The notes beneath the pieces are model-generated. The model ran no database searches and had not been told where the DNA came from. It saw only the letters and a program-made list of their open reading frames with translations. This document shows, one piece after another, positions 1-7,944 of a stretch of DNA of 11,788 bases. Source of the stretch: Methylococcaceae bacterium (GTDB lineage Bacteria > Pseudomonadota > Gammaproteobacteria > Methylococcales > Methylomonadaceae); the NCBI GenBank assembly GCA_009925045.1, contig RFQK01000028.1:1-11788 (forward strand), read 5' to 3'. The number at the start of each line of letters is the position of its first letter. Within the stretch, counting starts at the first letter, position 1. The position numbers and the translations under genes are program-made.

Positions 1-2
1 CA

Positions 3-78
<76 letters not shown>

Positions 79-92
79 TTCAAGAGCCGCGT

Positions 93-121
93 ATTAAACA
101 GGGCTGGAGGTCATTAGTCAA
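93..121 (-). promoter_or_regulatory. Promoter of tRNA-Phe
   Basis: On the minus strand a -35 box TTGACT (116-121) and a -10 box TTTAAT (93-98) are separated by exactly 17 nt. The -10 box ends 14 nt before the tRNA 5' end, leaving room for a short 5' leader. The stretch just downstream of the -10 box is G+C-rich (CGCGG), typical of stringently controlled stable-RNA promoters. The boxes are seen directly; stringent control is inferred from the discriminator. Confidence 0.7.
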
Positions 122-228
122 GCAAGTTGCTGACTGGACAGTTGCTTGCGAGTGTGCAATTCTTGCTACTAATAGCCCCAGGCTGTTGTTTTGTAATTAA
201 AAAATAATAATTAAACACGAGTCACATT

Positions 229-700
229 ATGCAGTCGCTGAATGATATTGATGCCCTAATTATCGATATGGATGGGGTGTTATGGCATGGAGATCGGCCT
301 CAGGAAGGGATAGAAGTGTTCTTTGCGGGGCTGCGTCGTCTGGCTCTGCCTTTTGTTTTGGCGACGAATAACGCCAGTCTCACCCCAGCTGAATATGTGA
401 GTAAACTCGCCAGCTTTGGCGTATCAGTGGCTGAACGCGAAATTCTGACCTCTGGTACCGCGACCGCTGTTTATCTTTCCCAACAGCTTGTTCCCGAACA
501 AACGCGTGTGATGGTGATTGGTAGTTCCGGTTTGATTGAGCCCTTGCAGCAACAAGGCTTTATTCTGACCGAATTGTATGCGCCTGAAGTAGATTTAGTG
601 GTGTGCGGTCTTGATCGTCAATTAAGCTGGGATAAACTGGCTTCGGCATGATGATATTCTGGCTGTGCATGCGGCACTGGAATCTGTAAGGAGAACATAA
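229..700 (+). pseudogene. HAD-IIA sugar-phosphate phosphatase (NagD-like), internally deleted and frameshifted
   Basis: The 5' part (229-651) encodes the start of a HAD subfamily IIA phosphatase: the nucleophile motif DMDGV (Asp13, Asp15), motif II in LATNNAS (Thr46) and the beginning of the C2 cap up to DRQLSWDKLASA. A TGA at 649-651 ends this frame. From about 650 to the TAA at 698-700, the +1 frame encodes DDILAVHAALE, which looks like the normal C-terminus of the same family. Family members are usually 250-270 residues; only about 155 are present, so roughly 100 codons are missing, including motif III (Lys) and the motif IV acidic residues. The product cannot be an active phosphatase as written. 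The restored end lies 1 nt before the dhaK ATG, so the intact gene would be translationally coupled to dhaK. Members of this family dephosphorylate small sugar or triose phosphates; the substrate here is unknown. Confidence 0.8.
688..693 (+). promoter_or_regulatory. Ribosome binding site of dhaK
   Basis: AAGGAG lies 8 nt before the dhaK ATG at 702. It is embedded in the last codons of the HAD reading frame, which supports coupled translation of the two genes. Confidence 0.8.
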
Positions 701-701
701 T

Positions 702-1688
702 ATGAAAAAGTTTATTGATAGTGTCGACACTCTGCTCGCCACCAGTCTTCGCGGTTTTGCCAAGGCGCATGCGGATATCGTTGAACTGAATCCGGCGCCT
801 TGCTTTATCAAACGGCTTCAGCCCAAAAGCGGCAAAGTGGCAATTATTTCTGGTGGTGGTTCCGGACATGAACCTTTGCACAGTGGTTTGGTGGGTTTGG
901 GGATGCTGGATGCGGCGTGTCCCGGTCAAATCTTTACTTCACCGACACCTGATCAGATGATGGCTGCGGCCGATGCGGTGGATAGCGGTGCTGGAGTGTT
1001 GTTTGTAGTGAAAAACTATGCCGGTGATGTCATGAATTTTGAAATGGCAGCGGAAATGCTCAGTATGCCTGTGGCAACGGTTTTGGTGAATGATGATGTC
1101 TCTTTGCCTAAAGACCACAGCATTGGTCGTCGTGGTGTGGCGGGTACTTTAGTGGTGGAAAAGATAGTCGGTGCTGCTGCTGAACAAGGTCTTGGTCTGC
1201 TTGCTTGTAAAGCCTTGGGTGAGCGGGTGGTGGCGGCAACAGCGTCTATGGGCGTAGCCTTAAGCAGTTGCACCGTACCTGCTTTAGGACATCCCACTTT
1301 TAATCTGGCTGAAGATGAAATGGAAATGGGGGTAGGTATCCATGGTGAACATGGTCGCGCTACTTTAAAACTGCAGTCTGCAACGGAAATTGTCACGCAA
1401 TTAGCCGAGCATTTGCAGCAAGAATTACAGTTGCAAGCAAGTCAGCGGGTTCTGTTGCACGTTAACGGTTTTGGTGCGACTCCGCTGGTGGAATTACATT
1501 TGATTTATGAATTGGCCTGGCAGTATTTGCAGCAACGCGGTGTTGAGGTGGTGCGGAGTCTGGTGGGTAATTACACTACTTCTCTGGATATGGCGGGCTG
1601 TTCGCTGACCGTCACCGTACTGGACGATGAACTCATCCAGTACTGGGATGCGCCAGTCAATACTGCCGCATTACGCTGGGGGTGTTAA
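702..1688 (+). CDS. dhaK: Dihydroxyacetone kinase, substrate-binding subunit DhaK
   Basis: DhaK binds dihydroxyacetone covalently and presents it for phosphorylation to dihydroxyacetone phosphate by DhaL in the cytoplasm. The protein is 328 residues, within the usual range of about 330-356. It has the glycine-rich GGGSGHEP with His56, KNYAGD with Lys104 and Asp109, the GRRGVAGT segment, ACTVP-like SCTVP, and EMGVGIHGE with His214, equivalent to the His that forms the hemiaminal with the substrate in E. coli (His218). The C-terminus ends in the normal WDAPV...LRWG pattern, so the gene is complete. The start is fixed by the AAGGAG site at 688-693. It follows the HAD gene by 1 nt and ends tail to tail with dhaL, overlapping it by 4 nt. 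Having DhaK and DhaL on opposite strands, with no DhaM phosphoprotein nearby, is unusual, so the phosphoryl donor (ATP or the PTS) cannot be told from this window. Confidence 0.93.
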   Translation: MKKFIDSVDTLLATSLRGFAKAHADIVELNPAPCFIKRLQPKSGKVAIISGGGSGHEPLHSGLVGLGMLDAACPGQIFTSPTPDQMMAAADAVDSGAGVLFVVKNYAGDVMNFEMAAEMLSMPVATVLVNDDVSLPKDHSIGRRGVAGTLVVEKIVGAAAEQGLGLLACKALGERVVAATASMGVALSSCTVPALGHPTFNLAEDEMEMGVGIHGEHGRATLKLQSATEIVTQLAEHLQQELQLQASQRVLLHVNGFGATPLVELHLIYELAWQYLQQRGVEVVRSLVGNYTTSLDMAGCSLTVTVLDDELIQYWDAPVNTAALRWGC

Positions 1689-2305
1689 AGCGAGGCGATC
1701 GCCTCAATCATCAGTTGAGCGGTTTTGGCGCCGGCATCAATGTGACCGATGCTGCGCTCGCCTAAAAACGAGGCTCGGCCTTTGGTAGCGATCATGTTAC
1801 GCGTCGATTCAACACCTTCAGTCGCCGCCGTGGTGACTGACTTGAGTAATTGTTCGCTATCCAAACTGGCATCAACTCCAGTTTTTAAAGCCGCCGCGAC
1901 GGGTATCAAAACATCTAACATAGTCTTTTCGCCGGCTTCTGCTTTGCCGCGTTGTTTCACCGCATCGACGGCGGCACTGAAAGCATGGGCAAAACTGGCG
2001 CTGCTTAATTCGCCCTGACCACTGTTTTTGCTTAGGTTGATAAACAAGGTGGCATATAAAGAGCCGGATGCGCCCCCAACACTGGCCATTAACACCATGC
2101 CGATTTTTTGCCAGGCCGCTGGCCAGGCTAGGGCGCTGATTTCTTGTTGGGCTTGCTCCAGAGCGGTCAGTCCACGTTGTAAATTGAAGACATGATCGCC
2201 ATCACCGATGGCTTGATCCAGTTCAGTAACTTCTTCTTCATGGGCGTTGATAGTGTTGATAATAGCGGTGATCAATTCTGGAAACTGCTTGGGACTTATC
2301 GTCAT
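1685..2305 (-). CDS. dhaL: Dihydroxyacetone kinase, nucleotide-binding subunit DhaL
   Basis: DhaL carries the nucleotide that transfers phosphate to dihydroxyacetone held by DhaK. The 206-residue protein has the Mg-nucleotide aspartates in LDQAIGDGDH at residues 30, 35 and 37, the same numbering as E. coli DhaL. It also has SVGGASG, RGKAEAGEKTM and the C-terminal GRASFLGERSIGH-D-GA pattern, so it is complete. I chose the ATG at 2303-2305 because GAGG lies 6 nt upstream of it; a TTG four codons further up would leave that site inside the gene. dhaL lies 18 nt downstream of the NUDIX gene and is probably co-transcribed with it. Its stop overlaps the dhaK stop from the other strand and no terminator separates them. 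DhaL alone can sit next to other dihydroxyacetone-kinase-like proteins, but the adjacent DhaK makes it the partner. Confidence 0.92.
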   Translation of the reverse strand: MTISPKQFPELITAIINTINAHEEEVTELDQAIGDGDHVFNLQRGLTALEQAQQEISALAWPAAWQKIGMVLMASVGGASGSLYATLFINLSKNSGQGELSSASFAHAFSAAVDAVKQRGKAEAGEKTMLDVLIPVAAALKTGVDASLDSEQLLKSVTTAATEGVESTRNMIATKGRASFLGERSIGHIDAGAKTAQLMIEAIASL

Positions 2306-2309
2306 GGTG

Positions 2310-2315
2310 ATCCTC
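2310..2315 (-). promoter_or_regulatory. Ribosome binding site that sets the dhaL start
   Basis: GAGGAT on the minus strand, with GAGG 6 nt before the ATG at 2303-2305, selects that ATG over the in-frame TTG at 2315-2317, which overlaps the site itself. Confidence 0.75.
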
Positions 2316-2323
2316 AAATCAAA

Positions 2324-2758
2324 TTAACGTAATGGGGCAACACTGCCATTGTTACGGAAGCGAAAGTAATCATCCAGCACCATGGCGTGATCGAAGGCCA
2401 GTTGCTTGGGTAAATCTTCAAAGGTAAACCAACCAGAGTTTTTGGCATCATCGGCGGCGCTGGGCATCCCATGGGCGGAAGCGACATAAACAGCGGTGAC
2501 CGTATGATTACGCGGGTCGCGGCTGGGGTTGGAGTACATGCCCAGCAAGGCCTGCAGGGTGATTTGTAAGCCAGTTTCTTCGAGTGCTTCACGAATAGCG
2601 GCATTTTCTAGGGTTTCACCGACATCGACAAAACCGCCAGGTATCGCCCAGCCATAGGGTGGAAAGGCGCGTTCTATTAGTACAATGGGTCGTCCGGGTA
2701 AATCTAAAAGTTCAATTATGGCATCAGCCGCCAATAAGGGAGTAAGGGGTACAGGCAT
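2324..2758 (-). CDS. NUDIX hydrolase
   Basis: This 144-residue protein has a complete Nudix box: [20 protein letters not shown] followed by TGL fits the G-x5-E-x7-REU-xEE-x-GU consensus, at about residues 43-65, and provides the divalent-metal-binding glutamates. It is preceded by the typical GWAIPGG strand. The family hydrolyses nucleoside diphosphates linked to another group; ADP-ribose or a similar small substrate is plausible from the length and the WAIPGGFVD context, but the substrate cannot be assigned. GAGG lies upstream of the ATG (complement of 2765-2769) at good spacing. It is the first gene of a minus-strand unit with dhaL 18 nt downstream, and is divergent from carA across about 200 bp. 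No truncation is seen. Confidence 0.9.
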   Translation of the reverse strand: MPVPLTPLLAADAIIELLDLPGRPIVLIERAFPPYGWAIPGGFVDVGETLENAAIREALEETGLQITLQALLGMYSNPSRDPRNHTVTAVYVASAHGMPSAADDAKNSGWFTFEDLPKQLAFDHAMVLDDYFRFRNNGSVAPLR

Positions 2759-2853
2759 TTAGAATCCTCAATATTTAGGCTGCTAATAGTAAACGGCTTA
2801 GGGTTTTAACGGTAGTTGTTCTGTCTGTAGTTGCGTGAAATCAAAAATTGTTA

Positions 2854-2882
2854 ATGACCCGGAGCCGATAATTTCGTAAAAT
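2854..2882 (+). promoter_or_regulatory. Candidate carA promoter
   Basis: In the 199-bp gap between the NUDIX gene and carA, TAAAAT at 2877-2882 (5 of 6 to the sigma-70 -10 consensus) stands 17 nt downstream of ATGACC at 2854-2859 (4 of 6 to the -35 consensus). Transcription would start near 2889, just before the hairpin at 2905-2934. The match is moderate. I see no clear ArgR or PurR operator and no convincing promoter for the divergent NUDIX gene. Confidence 0.35.
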
Positions 2883-2904
2883 TGCGCTGTTTTTATCTAT
2901 CTGG

Positions 2905-2934
2905 AACGGGATTTGTCGTAGGGCTTATCCCGTT
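2905..2934 (+). promoter_or_regulatory. Hairpin in the carA leader
   Basis: AACGGGAT (2905-2912) and ATCCCGTT (2927-2934) form a perfect 8-bp stem with a 14-nt loop, followed by a short T-rich stretch. It lies between the candidate promoter and the carA ribosome site (AAGGTG, 2945-2950). It could act as an attenuator or fold the leader of the carAB transcript. The inverted repeat is seen directly; a regulatory role is inference. Confidence 0.4.
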
Positions 2935-2957
2935 TTCTACATCTAAGGTGGCCAATC

Positions 2958-3988
2958 TTGAACAAACCTGCATTACTGGTATTAGAAGATGGGACAGTTT
3001 TTCACGGCACCTCTATTGGTGCTGATGGCTGTTCAGTAGGGGAAGTGGTATTTAACACCGCGCTTACAGGGTATCAGGAAATTTTGAGTGACCCTTCTTA
3101 CGCCCGTCAAATCGTCACATTGACCTATCCGCATATTGGTAACGTGGGGACTACCGACGAAGACGATGAGTCGCCTGGTGTTTATGCCAGTGGTTTGGTG
3201 ATTCGTGATTTGCCTTTGCTGGCTAATAACTGGCGCATGGAAAAAACCCTGCCTGAATATCTTCGCGATCATAATGTCGTGGCTATTGCTGACATTGATA
3301 CCCGTCAACTGACCCGTTTATTGCGAGATAAAGGTGCACAGCGCGGTTGTATTGTGGCTGGTGAGACGGTGGATGCTGAAGCTGCTCGCACTGCTATTGA
3401 AAGCTTCCCAGGCTTAAAAGGTCTGGATTTGGCTAAAGAAGTGACTACGCAGAATACTTATGTTTGGACAGAAAATGTCTGGAAATTAGGTGAAGGTCAT
3501 CGCGAGGCCGATCATTTAGTTAAGCATGTTGTAGCGTATGACTTTGGGGTTAAACGCAATATTCTCCGTTTGCTCGCGAACCGCGGTTGTAAAGTGACTG
3601 TGGTGCCGGCCAAAACGCCTGCGGCTGAGGTGCTGGCATTAAATCCGGATGGTGTGTTTTTATCCAATGGTCCGGGTGACCCAGAGCCTTGTACCTATGC
3701 AATCGAAGCGATTAAAACCATCCTCGAACACAAGATTCCTGTATTTGGAATTTGTTTAGGTCATCAGTTGCTGGCTTTAGCCACCACGGTTTTGCGGTGA
3801 GTGAAGCTTCTTTGCCTGCTCATCTACGTGCGACTTTTCATTCCTTGTTCGATGGAAGCTTGCAAGGTATCGAACGCACTGATTGTCCGGCGTTTAGTTT
3901 TCAGGGACATCCTGAAGCCAGCCCGGGTCCTCACGACGTCGAATCTTTGTTTGATGATTTTATCAGCTTGATGAATCAAGCCCGTTAA
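2958..3988 (+). pseudogene. carA: Carbamoyl phosphate synthase small (glutaminase) subunit, with internal frameshifting deletion
   Basis: CarA hydrolyses glutamine and passes ammonia to CarB. The first frame (2958-3800) starts at TTG with AAGGTG 7 nt upstream. It encodes the N-terminal CarA domain from [12 protein letters not shown] and the start of the class I amidotransferase domain, including LSNGPGDP and GICLGHQ with the nucleophile Cys266. After LALA (codon GCC at 3780-3782) it leaves the family pattern and stops at 3798-3800. The other frame resumes with [13 protein letters not shown], reading ACCACGG at 3783 as the end of an Asn codon and His-Gly, and continues to the normal C-terminus with [12 protein letters not shown], which carries the catalytic His and Glu. 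Compared with E. coli CarA as I recall it, about 32 codons (near 97 nt) between LALASG and AQNHGFAV are missing. Only the deletion breaks the gene; both flanks look well conserved. As written no active glutaminase is made. carB starts 23 nt downstream. Confidence 0.88.
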
Positions 3989-4011
3989 GCCTAGTTTTTC
4001 CTAAGAGTCCT

Positions 4012-7000
4012 ATGCCAAAAAGAACTGACATAAAATCGATTTTATTACTGGGCGCCGGACCCATTGTTATTGGTCAGGCCTGCGAGTTTGATTATTCGGG
4101 TACCCAGGCTTGTAAGGCCCTGCGTGAGGAAGGTTATCGGGTCATCCTGGTGAACTCCAATCCTGCGACCATTATGACCGATCCGGACATGGCGGATGCG
4201 ATTTACATCGAACCGATTGATTGGCAGACCGTTGAAAAAATTATCGAAAAAGAACGTCCCGATGCCGTATTGCCAACCATGGGCGGCCAGACAGCGCTGA
4301 ACTGCGCCTTGGCTCTGGATCAGCATGGGGTGCTTGAGAAATATGGCGTCGAAATGATCGGTGCCAGCAAAGATGCGATTAATAAGGCGGAAGATCGTGA
4401 TTTGTTCAATCAAGCCATGCGTAAAATTGGTCTGGAAGTGGCTAAATCGCGGGTTGCGCACACGATGGAAGAAGCGTTTGCTGCACAAGAGGCCGTCGGT
4501 TATCCAACGATTATTCGTCCGTCCTTTACCATGGGCGGAAGTGGCGGTGGTATTGCTTACAACCGCGAGGAATTCATCGAAATTTGTGAGCGTGGTCTGG
4601 ATTTGTCACCGACTAACGAATTGCTGATTGAAGAATCCATTCTAGGTTGGAAAGAATTCGAAATGGAAGTGGTGCGTGATCGTCAAGATAACTGCATCAT
4701 TATCTGTTCTATCGAAAACTTTGATCCTATGGGCGTGCATACCGGTGACTCCATCACTGTGGCTCCGGCACAAACCCTGACTGATAAAGAATATCAAATC
4801 ATGCGTAATGCCTCGCTGGCCGTTTTGCGTGAAATTGGTGTTGATACCGGTGGTTCCAACGTGCAATTCGCGGTTAATCCCGAAAATGGCCGTTTAATCG
4901 TCATTGAGATGAATCCGCGTGTTTCTCGCTCCTCAGCTTTGGCTTCTAAAGCAACCGGTTTTCCGATTGCCAAAGTCGCTGCCAAACTGGCGGTGGGTTA
5001 TACCCTGGATGAATTAAGCAATGAAATTACTGGCGGTGCCACACCGGCATCGTTTGAACCGACTATTGACTACGTGGTGACTAAGGTGCCGCGTTTTGCG
5101 TTTGAAAAATTCCCGCAAGCCAATGACCGACTGACGACCCAAATGAAATCAGTCGGTGAAGTTATGGCGATTGGCCGTACTTTCCAGGAGTCTTTGCAAA
5201 AAGCCTTGCGTGGTCTGGAAGTGGGTGTTGATGGTCTGGATGAGTTGGCAGATTTAACGGAAGCGACCTGTCAGGATACGATTTTGCGTGAACTGCGTTA
5301 TCCGGGTCCACAACGTCTTTGGTACCTGGCTGATGCGTTCCGTGTCGGTTTAAGCTTTAGCGAAATTCATCAGGCCTCAAAAATTGAGCCTTGGTTTTTA
5401 GCCCAGGTTGAAGATTTGATTCTGACTGAAAAGACTCTGAGTACCAAGACGCTGGCCACTCTCGATAGTGGCGAGTTGTTGCGTTTAAAACGCAAAGGTT
5501 TTTCGGATCGTCGTTTGGCAAAATTATTGGCGACTAAGGAATCGGAAGTTCGTAACACCCGTCATAAACAAGGGGTGCGTCCGGTCTACAAACGCATCGA
5601 CTCCTGTGCGGCTGAATTTACATCCGATACCGCCTACCTGTATTCAACCTACGAACAAGAGTGTGAATCCAGACCTAGTGATAAAGAAAAAATCATTATT
5701 TTAGGTGGCGGACCTAACCGTATTGGTCAAGGAATAGAATTCGATTACTGCTGTGTTCATGCGGCATTGGCTTTACGTGAAGATGGTTATGAAACCATCA
5801 TGGTCAATTGCAACCCGGAAACCGTTTCTACCGATTTTGACACCTCGGATCGTTTGTATTTTGAGCCTCTGACACTGGAAGATGTGCTGGAAATTATTGA
5901 TCTGGAAAAACCTAAAGGGGTGATTGTTCAATATGGTGGTCAAACGCCATTAAAACTGGCGCGTGCTTTAGAAGCTGCCGGTGCACCTATTATCGGTACC
6001 TCGCCGGATTCTATTGATTTGGCGGAAGACCGTGAACGCTTCCAGCAATTATTAGAGCGTCTCAATCTCTTGCAACCCCCCAATGCGACAGCGCGTTCGG
6101 TTGATCAGGCCGTTAATTCCGCCAAAGAACTGGGGTATCCGCTGGTGGTCAGGCCGTCTTATGTCTTAGGTGGTCGAGCGATGGAAATCGTCTTTAACGA
6201 AGAGGGTTTGCGTCGTTATATGAAGGAAGCGGTCAGCGTTTCCAATGATTCGCCAGTGTTATTGGATCGCTTCCTCGATGATGCTGTAGAAATGGATGTC
6301 GATGCTATTTATGACGGTGAAACCGTATTGATTGGCGGCTTAATGGAGCATATTGAACAAGCGGGTGTTCATTCCGGTGACTCTGCCTGCTCGATTCCTC
6401 CGTATGATTTACCGGTTCATTTGCAAGACCAGTTACGTGCTCAGGTTGCTAAGATGGCCGAGGCCTTGGGTGTGCGTGGTCTGATGAACACCCAGTTTGC
6501 GATTCAGGGCGAAACAATCTTTGTTTTGGAAGTGAATCCACGAGCATCCAGAACCGCGCCGTTTGTTTCTAAAGCGACTGGTTATCCTTTAGCTAAGATT
6601 GCCGCACGTTGTATGGTGGGTAATACCTTAAAGCAACAAGGTATCACTGAAGAACGCATTCCTGAGTATTACTCGGTAAAAGAAGCGGTATTCCCCTTCA
6701 TCAAATTCCCGGGTGTTGATCCTTTGTTGGGACCAGAAATGAAATCGACCGGTGAAGTGATGGGGGTAGGCAAAACCTTTGGTGAAGCCTTTGCTAAATC
6801 ACAGCGTGCAACAGGTGTTAACCTCAGTCAGAGCGGTAAGGCGTTGATTAGTATTCGCGATGCCGATAAGCCTAAACTGCCTGAATTAGCCCGCATGCTG
6901 ATTGCAAAAAACTATGAAATTGTAGCGACTCGCGGTACTGCCAAAGTACTGAAAGAAGCTGGAATTCCTTGTCAGGAAATTTTAAAAGTGAATGAAGGTC

Positions 7001-7230
7001 GCCCTAATACCGTGGATATGATCAAAAATGGTGAAATCCAGTTGATCGTTAATACCACCGAGGGCGCTAAAGCTGTGGCTGATTCCTTTACTATGCGTCG
7101 TGAGGCTTTACAGCGTAAAGTCACTTACTACACCACGATGGCAGGTGCGCGTGCAGCCTGTTATGCCTTGGGTGAATTAGACGCCGGTTCGGTGAATTGT
7201 TTACAGGATTTGCATAAAACCTTTAATTAA
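4012..7230 (+). CDS. carB: Carbamoyl phosphate synthase large subunit
   Basis: CarB makes carbamoyl phosphate from bicarbonate, ammonia from CarA and two ATP, feeding pyrimidine and arginine synthesis. At 1072 residues it is full length (E. coli 1073). The internal duplication is clear: the N-half begins [17 protein letters not shown] and the C-half [16 protein letters not shown]. Each half has an ATP-grasp domain, seen as [12 protein letters not shown] with [17 protein letters not shown], and [12 protein letters not shown] with [17 protein letters not shown]. The last roughly 135 residues form the MGS-like allosteric domain (ATRGTA, NEGRP, NTTEG), where UMP and ornithine act in E. coli. The ATG is preceded by a modest AAGAG site at 4003-4007. 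It is co-transcribed with carA, and greA follows after 16 nt. Unlike carA and greA on either side it shows no damage. Confidence 0.98.
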   Translation: MPKRTDIKSILLLGAGPIVIGQACEFDYSGTQACKALREEGYRVILVNSNPATIMTDPDMADAIYIEPIDWQTVEKIIEKERPDAVLPTMGGQTALNCALALDQHGVLEKYGVEMIGASKDAINKAEDRDLFNQAMRKIGLEVAKSRVAHTMEEAFAAQEAVGYPTIIRPSFTMGGSGGGIAYNREEFIEICERGLDLSPTNELLIEESILGWKEFEMEVVRDRQDNCIIICSIENFDPMGVHTGDSITVAPAQTLTDKEYQIMRNASLAVLREIGVDTGGSNVQFAVNPENGRLIVIEMNPRVSRSSALASKATGFPIAKVAAKLAVGYTLDELSNEITGGATPASFEPTIDYVVTKVPRFAFEKFPQANDRLTTQMKSVGEVMAIGRTFQESLQKALRGLEVGVDGLDELADLTEATCQDTILRELRYPGPQRLWYLADAFRVGLSFSEIHQASKIEPWFLAQVEDLILTEKTLSTKTLATLDSGELLRLKRKGFSDRRLAKLLATKESEVRNTRHKQGVRPVYKRIDSCAAEFTSDTAYLYSTYEQECESRPSDKEKIIILGGGPNRIGQGIEFDYCCVHAALALREDGYETIMVNCNPETVSTDFDTSDRLYFEPLTLEDVLEIIDLEKPKGVIVQYGGQTPLKLARALEAAGAPIIGTSPDSIDLAEDRERFQQLLERLNLLQPPNATARSVDQAVNSAKELGYPLVVRPSYVLGGRAMEIVFNEEGLRRYMKEAVSVSNDSPVLLDRFLDDAVEMDVDAIYDGETVLIGGLMEHIEQAGVHSGDSACSIPPYDLPVHLQDQLRAQVAKMAEALGVRGLMNTQFAIQGETIFVLEVNPRASRTAPFVSKATGYPLAKIAARCMVGNTLKQQGITEERIPEYYSVKEAVFPFIKFPGVDPLLGPEMKSTGEVMGVGKTFGEAFAKSQRATGVNLSQSGKALISIRDADKPKLPELARMLIAKNYEIVATRGTAKVLKEAGIPCQEILKVNEGRPNTVDMIKNGEIQLIVNTTEGAKAVADSFTMRREALQRKVTYYTTMAGARAACYALGELDAGSVNCLQDLHKTFN

Positions 7231-7246
7231 GCAGAAATAATTCGTT

Positions 7247-7673
7247 ATGAATAAAGTACCTTTGACTGTGACAGGCGCGTATTATTGAAGCGATTGCGAC
7301 TGCCCGTGCACACGGTGATTTAAAAGAAAACGCCGAATATCATGCTGCACGTGAGCAGCAAAGTTTTGCCGAAGGCCGCATCGCAGAAATTGAGGGCAAA
7401 TTATCCAATGCCAATATCATCGATGTGACCAAAACAGATGCGAATGGCAAAGTGGTGTTTGGCGCGACAGTTGAAATTGAGGATACGGATTCTGGCAAGG
7501 TCGTTACTTATCAAATCGTAGGTGAAGACGAAGCGAGTATCAAAGAAGGCCGTATTTCAATTGGTTCACCGATTGCCCGTGCCTTAATAGGCAAAGAAGA
7601 GGGTGATGTGGTTACAGTGAATGCGCCCGGTGGAGTGATTGAGTACGAAATTCTCTCGGTACAATATATATGA
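7247..7673 (+). pseudogene. greA: Transcription elongation factor GreA, with internal frameshifting deletion
   Basis: GreA stimulates transcript cleavage by stalled RNA polymerase. The first frame gives [11 protein letters not shown] and then stops at 7286-7288. From the CGT at 7278-7280 the other frame gives [27 protein letters not shown], with the acidic coiled-coil tip residues Asp and Glu of GDLKENAEY, and continues through [14 protein letters not shown] to the normal end at 7671-7673. Aligned to E. coli GreA (158 residues) as I recall it, residues about 12-27, the start of the N-terminal coiled coil, are missing: near 50 nt, which shifts the frame. Left and right parts share the dinucleotide CG at the join. 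Translation from an internal ATG (for example in the EYHAAREQQ region) would lack the coiled coil. The upstream ribosome site is weak. Its gene order, between carB and yhbY, is the normal one. Confidence 0.85.
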
Positions 7674-7677
7674 TGTC

Positions 7678-7695
7678 GGGAGGTGTTAACCTCCC
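7678..7695. terminator. Hairpin between convergent greA and yhbY
   Basis: GGGAGGT (7678-7684) and ACCTCCC (7689-7695) form a 7-bp stem with a 4-nt loop in the 28-bp gap between the two convergent stops. It is placed to end both transcripts, but neither strand shows a proper U-tract after the stem, so efficient intrinsic termination is doubtful. Confidence 0.4.
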
Positions 7696-7701
7696 CGATT
7701 A

Positions 7702-7899
7702 TCAGGCTTTCTTGAGATTCTTGCGGTAAAAAACGGCAATTTGACCAATAGACTGAATGTTTTCAGCCTGAGTTGATTGAGCGATTTCCGAGCTGATTTC
7801 TTTAAGAACTTCTTCAGTCAACCCAGCTTGACCGATCATAACAACCGGATTAAGTGCGTGAGCTTGGGCTTTTAGCTTCTTCTTGAGAACGGGATTCAC
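7702..7899 (-). CDS. yhbY: Ribosome assembly RNA-binding protein YhbY (CRM domain), about 25 codons short
   Basis: YhbY is a small CRM-domain protein that associates with pre-50S ribosomal subunits. The 65-residue product begins NPVLKKKLKAQAHALNPVVMIGQAGLTEEVLKEI in pieces matching the family's N-terminal half, including the GxxGLT loop. It then jumps directly to EIAQSTQAENIQSIGQIAVFYR, matching the C-terminal strand and helix. The conserved middle strand (HELIKVK in E. coli, 97 residues) is absent, so about 25 codons are lost near 7785-7797, in frame. The start is GTG with AAGGAA 8 nt upstream on the minus strand. It is convergent with greA and divergent from rlmE, the arrangement of E. coli. 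Without the central strand the CRM fold is unlikely to form. A naturally minimal CRM protein is the less likely alternative. Confidence 0.82.
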   Translation of the reverse strand: MNPVLKKKLKAQAHALNPVVMIGQAGLTEEVLKEISSEIAQSTQAENIQSIGQIAVFYRKNLKKA

Positions 7900-7944
7900 A
7901 GTATTTCCTTAATCTTTAAACAGCACAATTTTACATGAATAACG

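Noticed and set aside
1016..1396. Minus-strand open frame inside dhaK.
   Set aside because: It is antisense to a conserved gene, has no recognisable domain and no ribosome site.
2854..2871. Short reading frame ATG-ACC-CGG-AGC-CGA-TAA upstream of carA that could be an arginine-containing leader peptide (MTRSR).
   Set aside because: It overlaps the proposed -35 region, has no ribosome binding site, and lies upstream of the likely transcription start, so it is probably chance.
3752..3988. A separate small gene beginning at the ATG at 3752.
   Set aside because: From 3785 on it is the C-terminal end of CarA; the earlier codons are only the out-of-frame reading of the carA 5' part.
4045..5558. 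Several open frames on either strand inside carB.
   Set aside because: They are shadows of a long conserved coding region and match no family I recognise.
7425..7673. A stand-alone 82-residue protein starting at the ATG at 7425.
   Set aside because: The same frame extends upstream to 7278 with unmistakable GreA coiled-coil sequence, so it is the tail of broken greA.
7678..7695. A strong bidirectional terminator between greA and yhbY.
   Set aside because: The stem is present but neither strand has a U-tract, so I list it only as a weak candidate.
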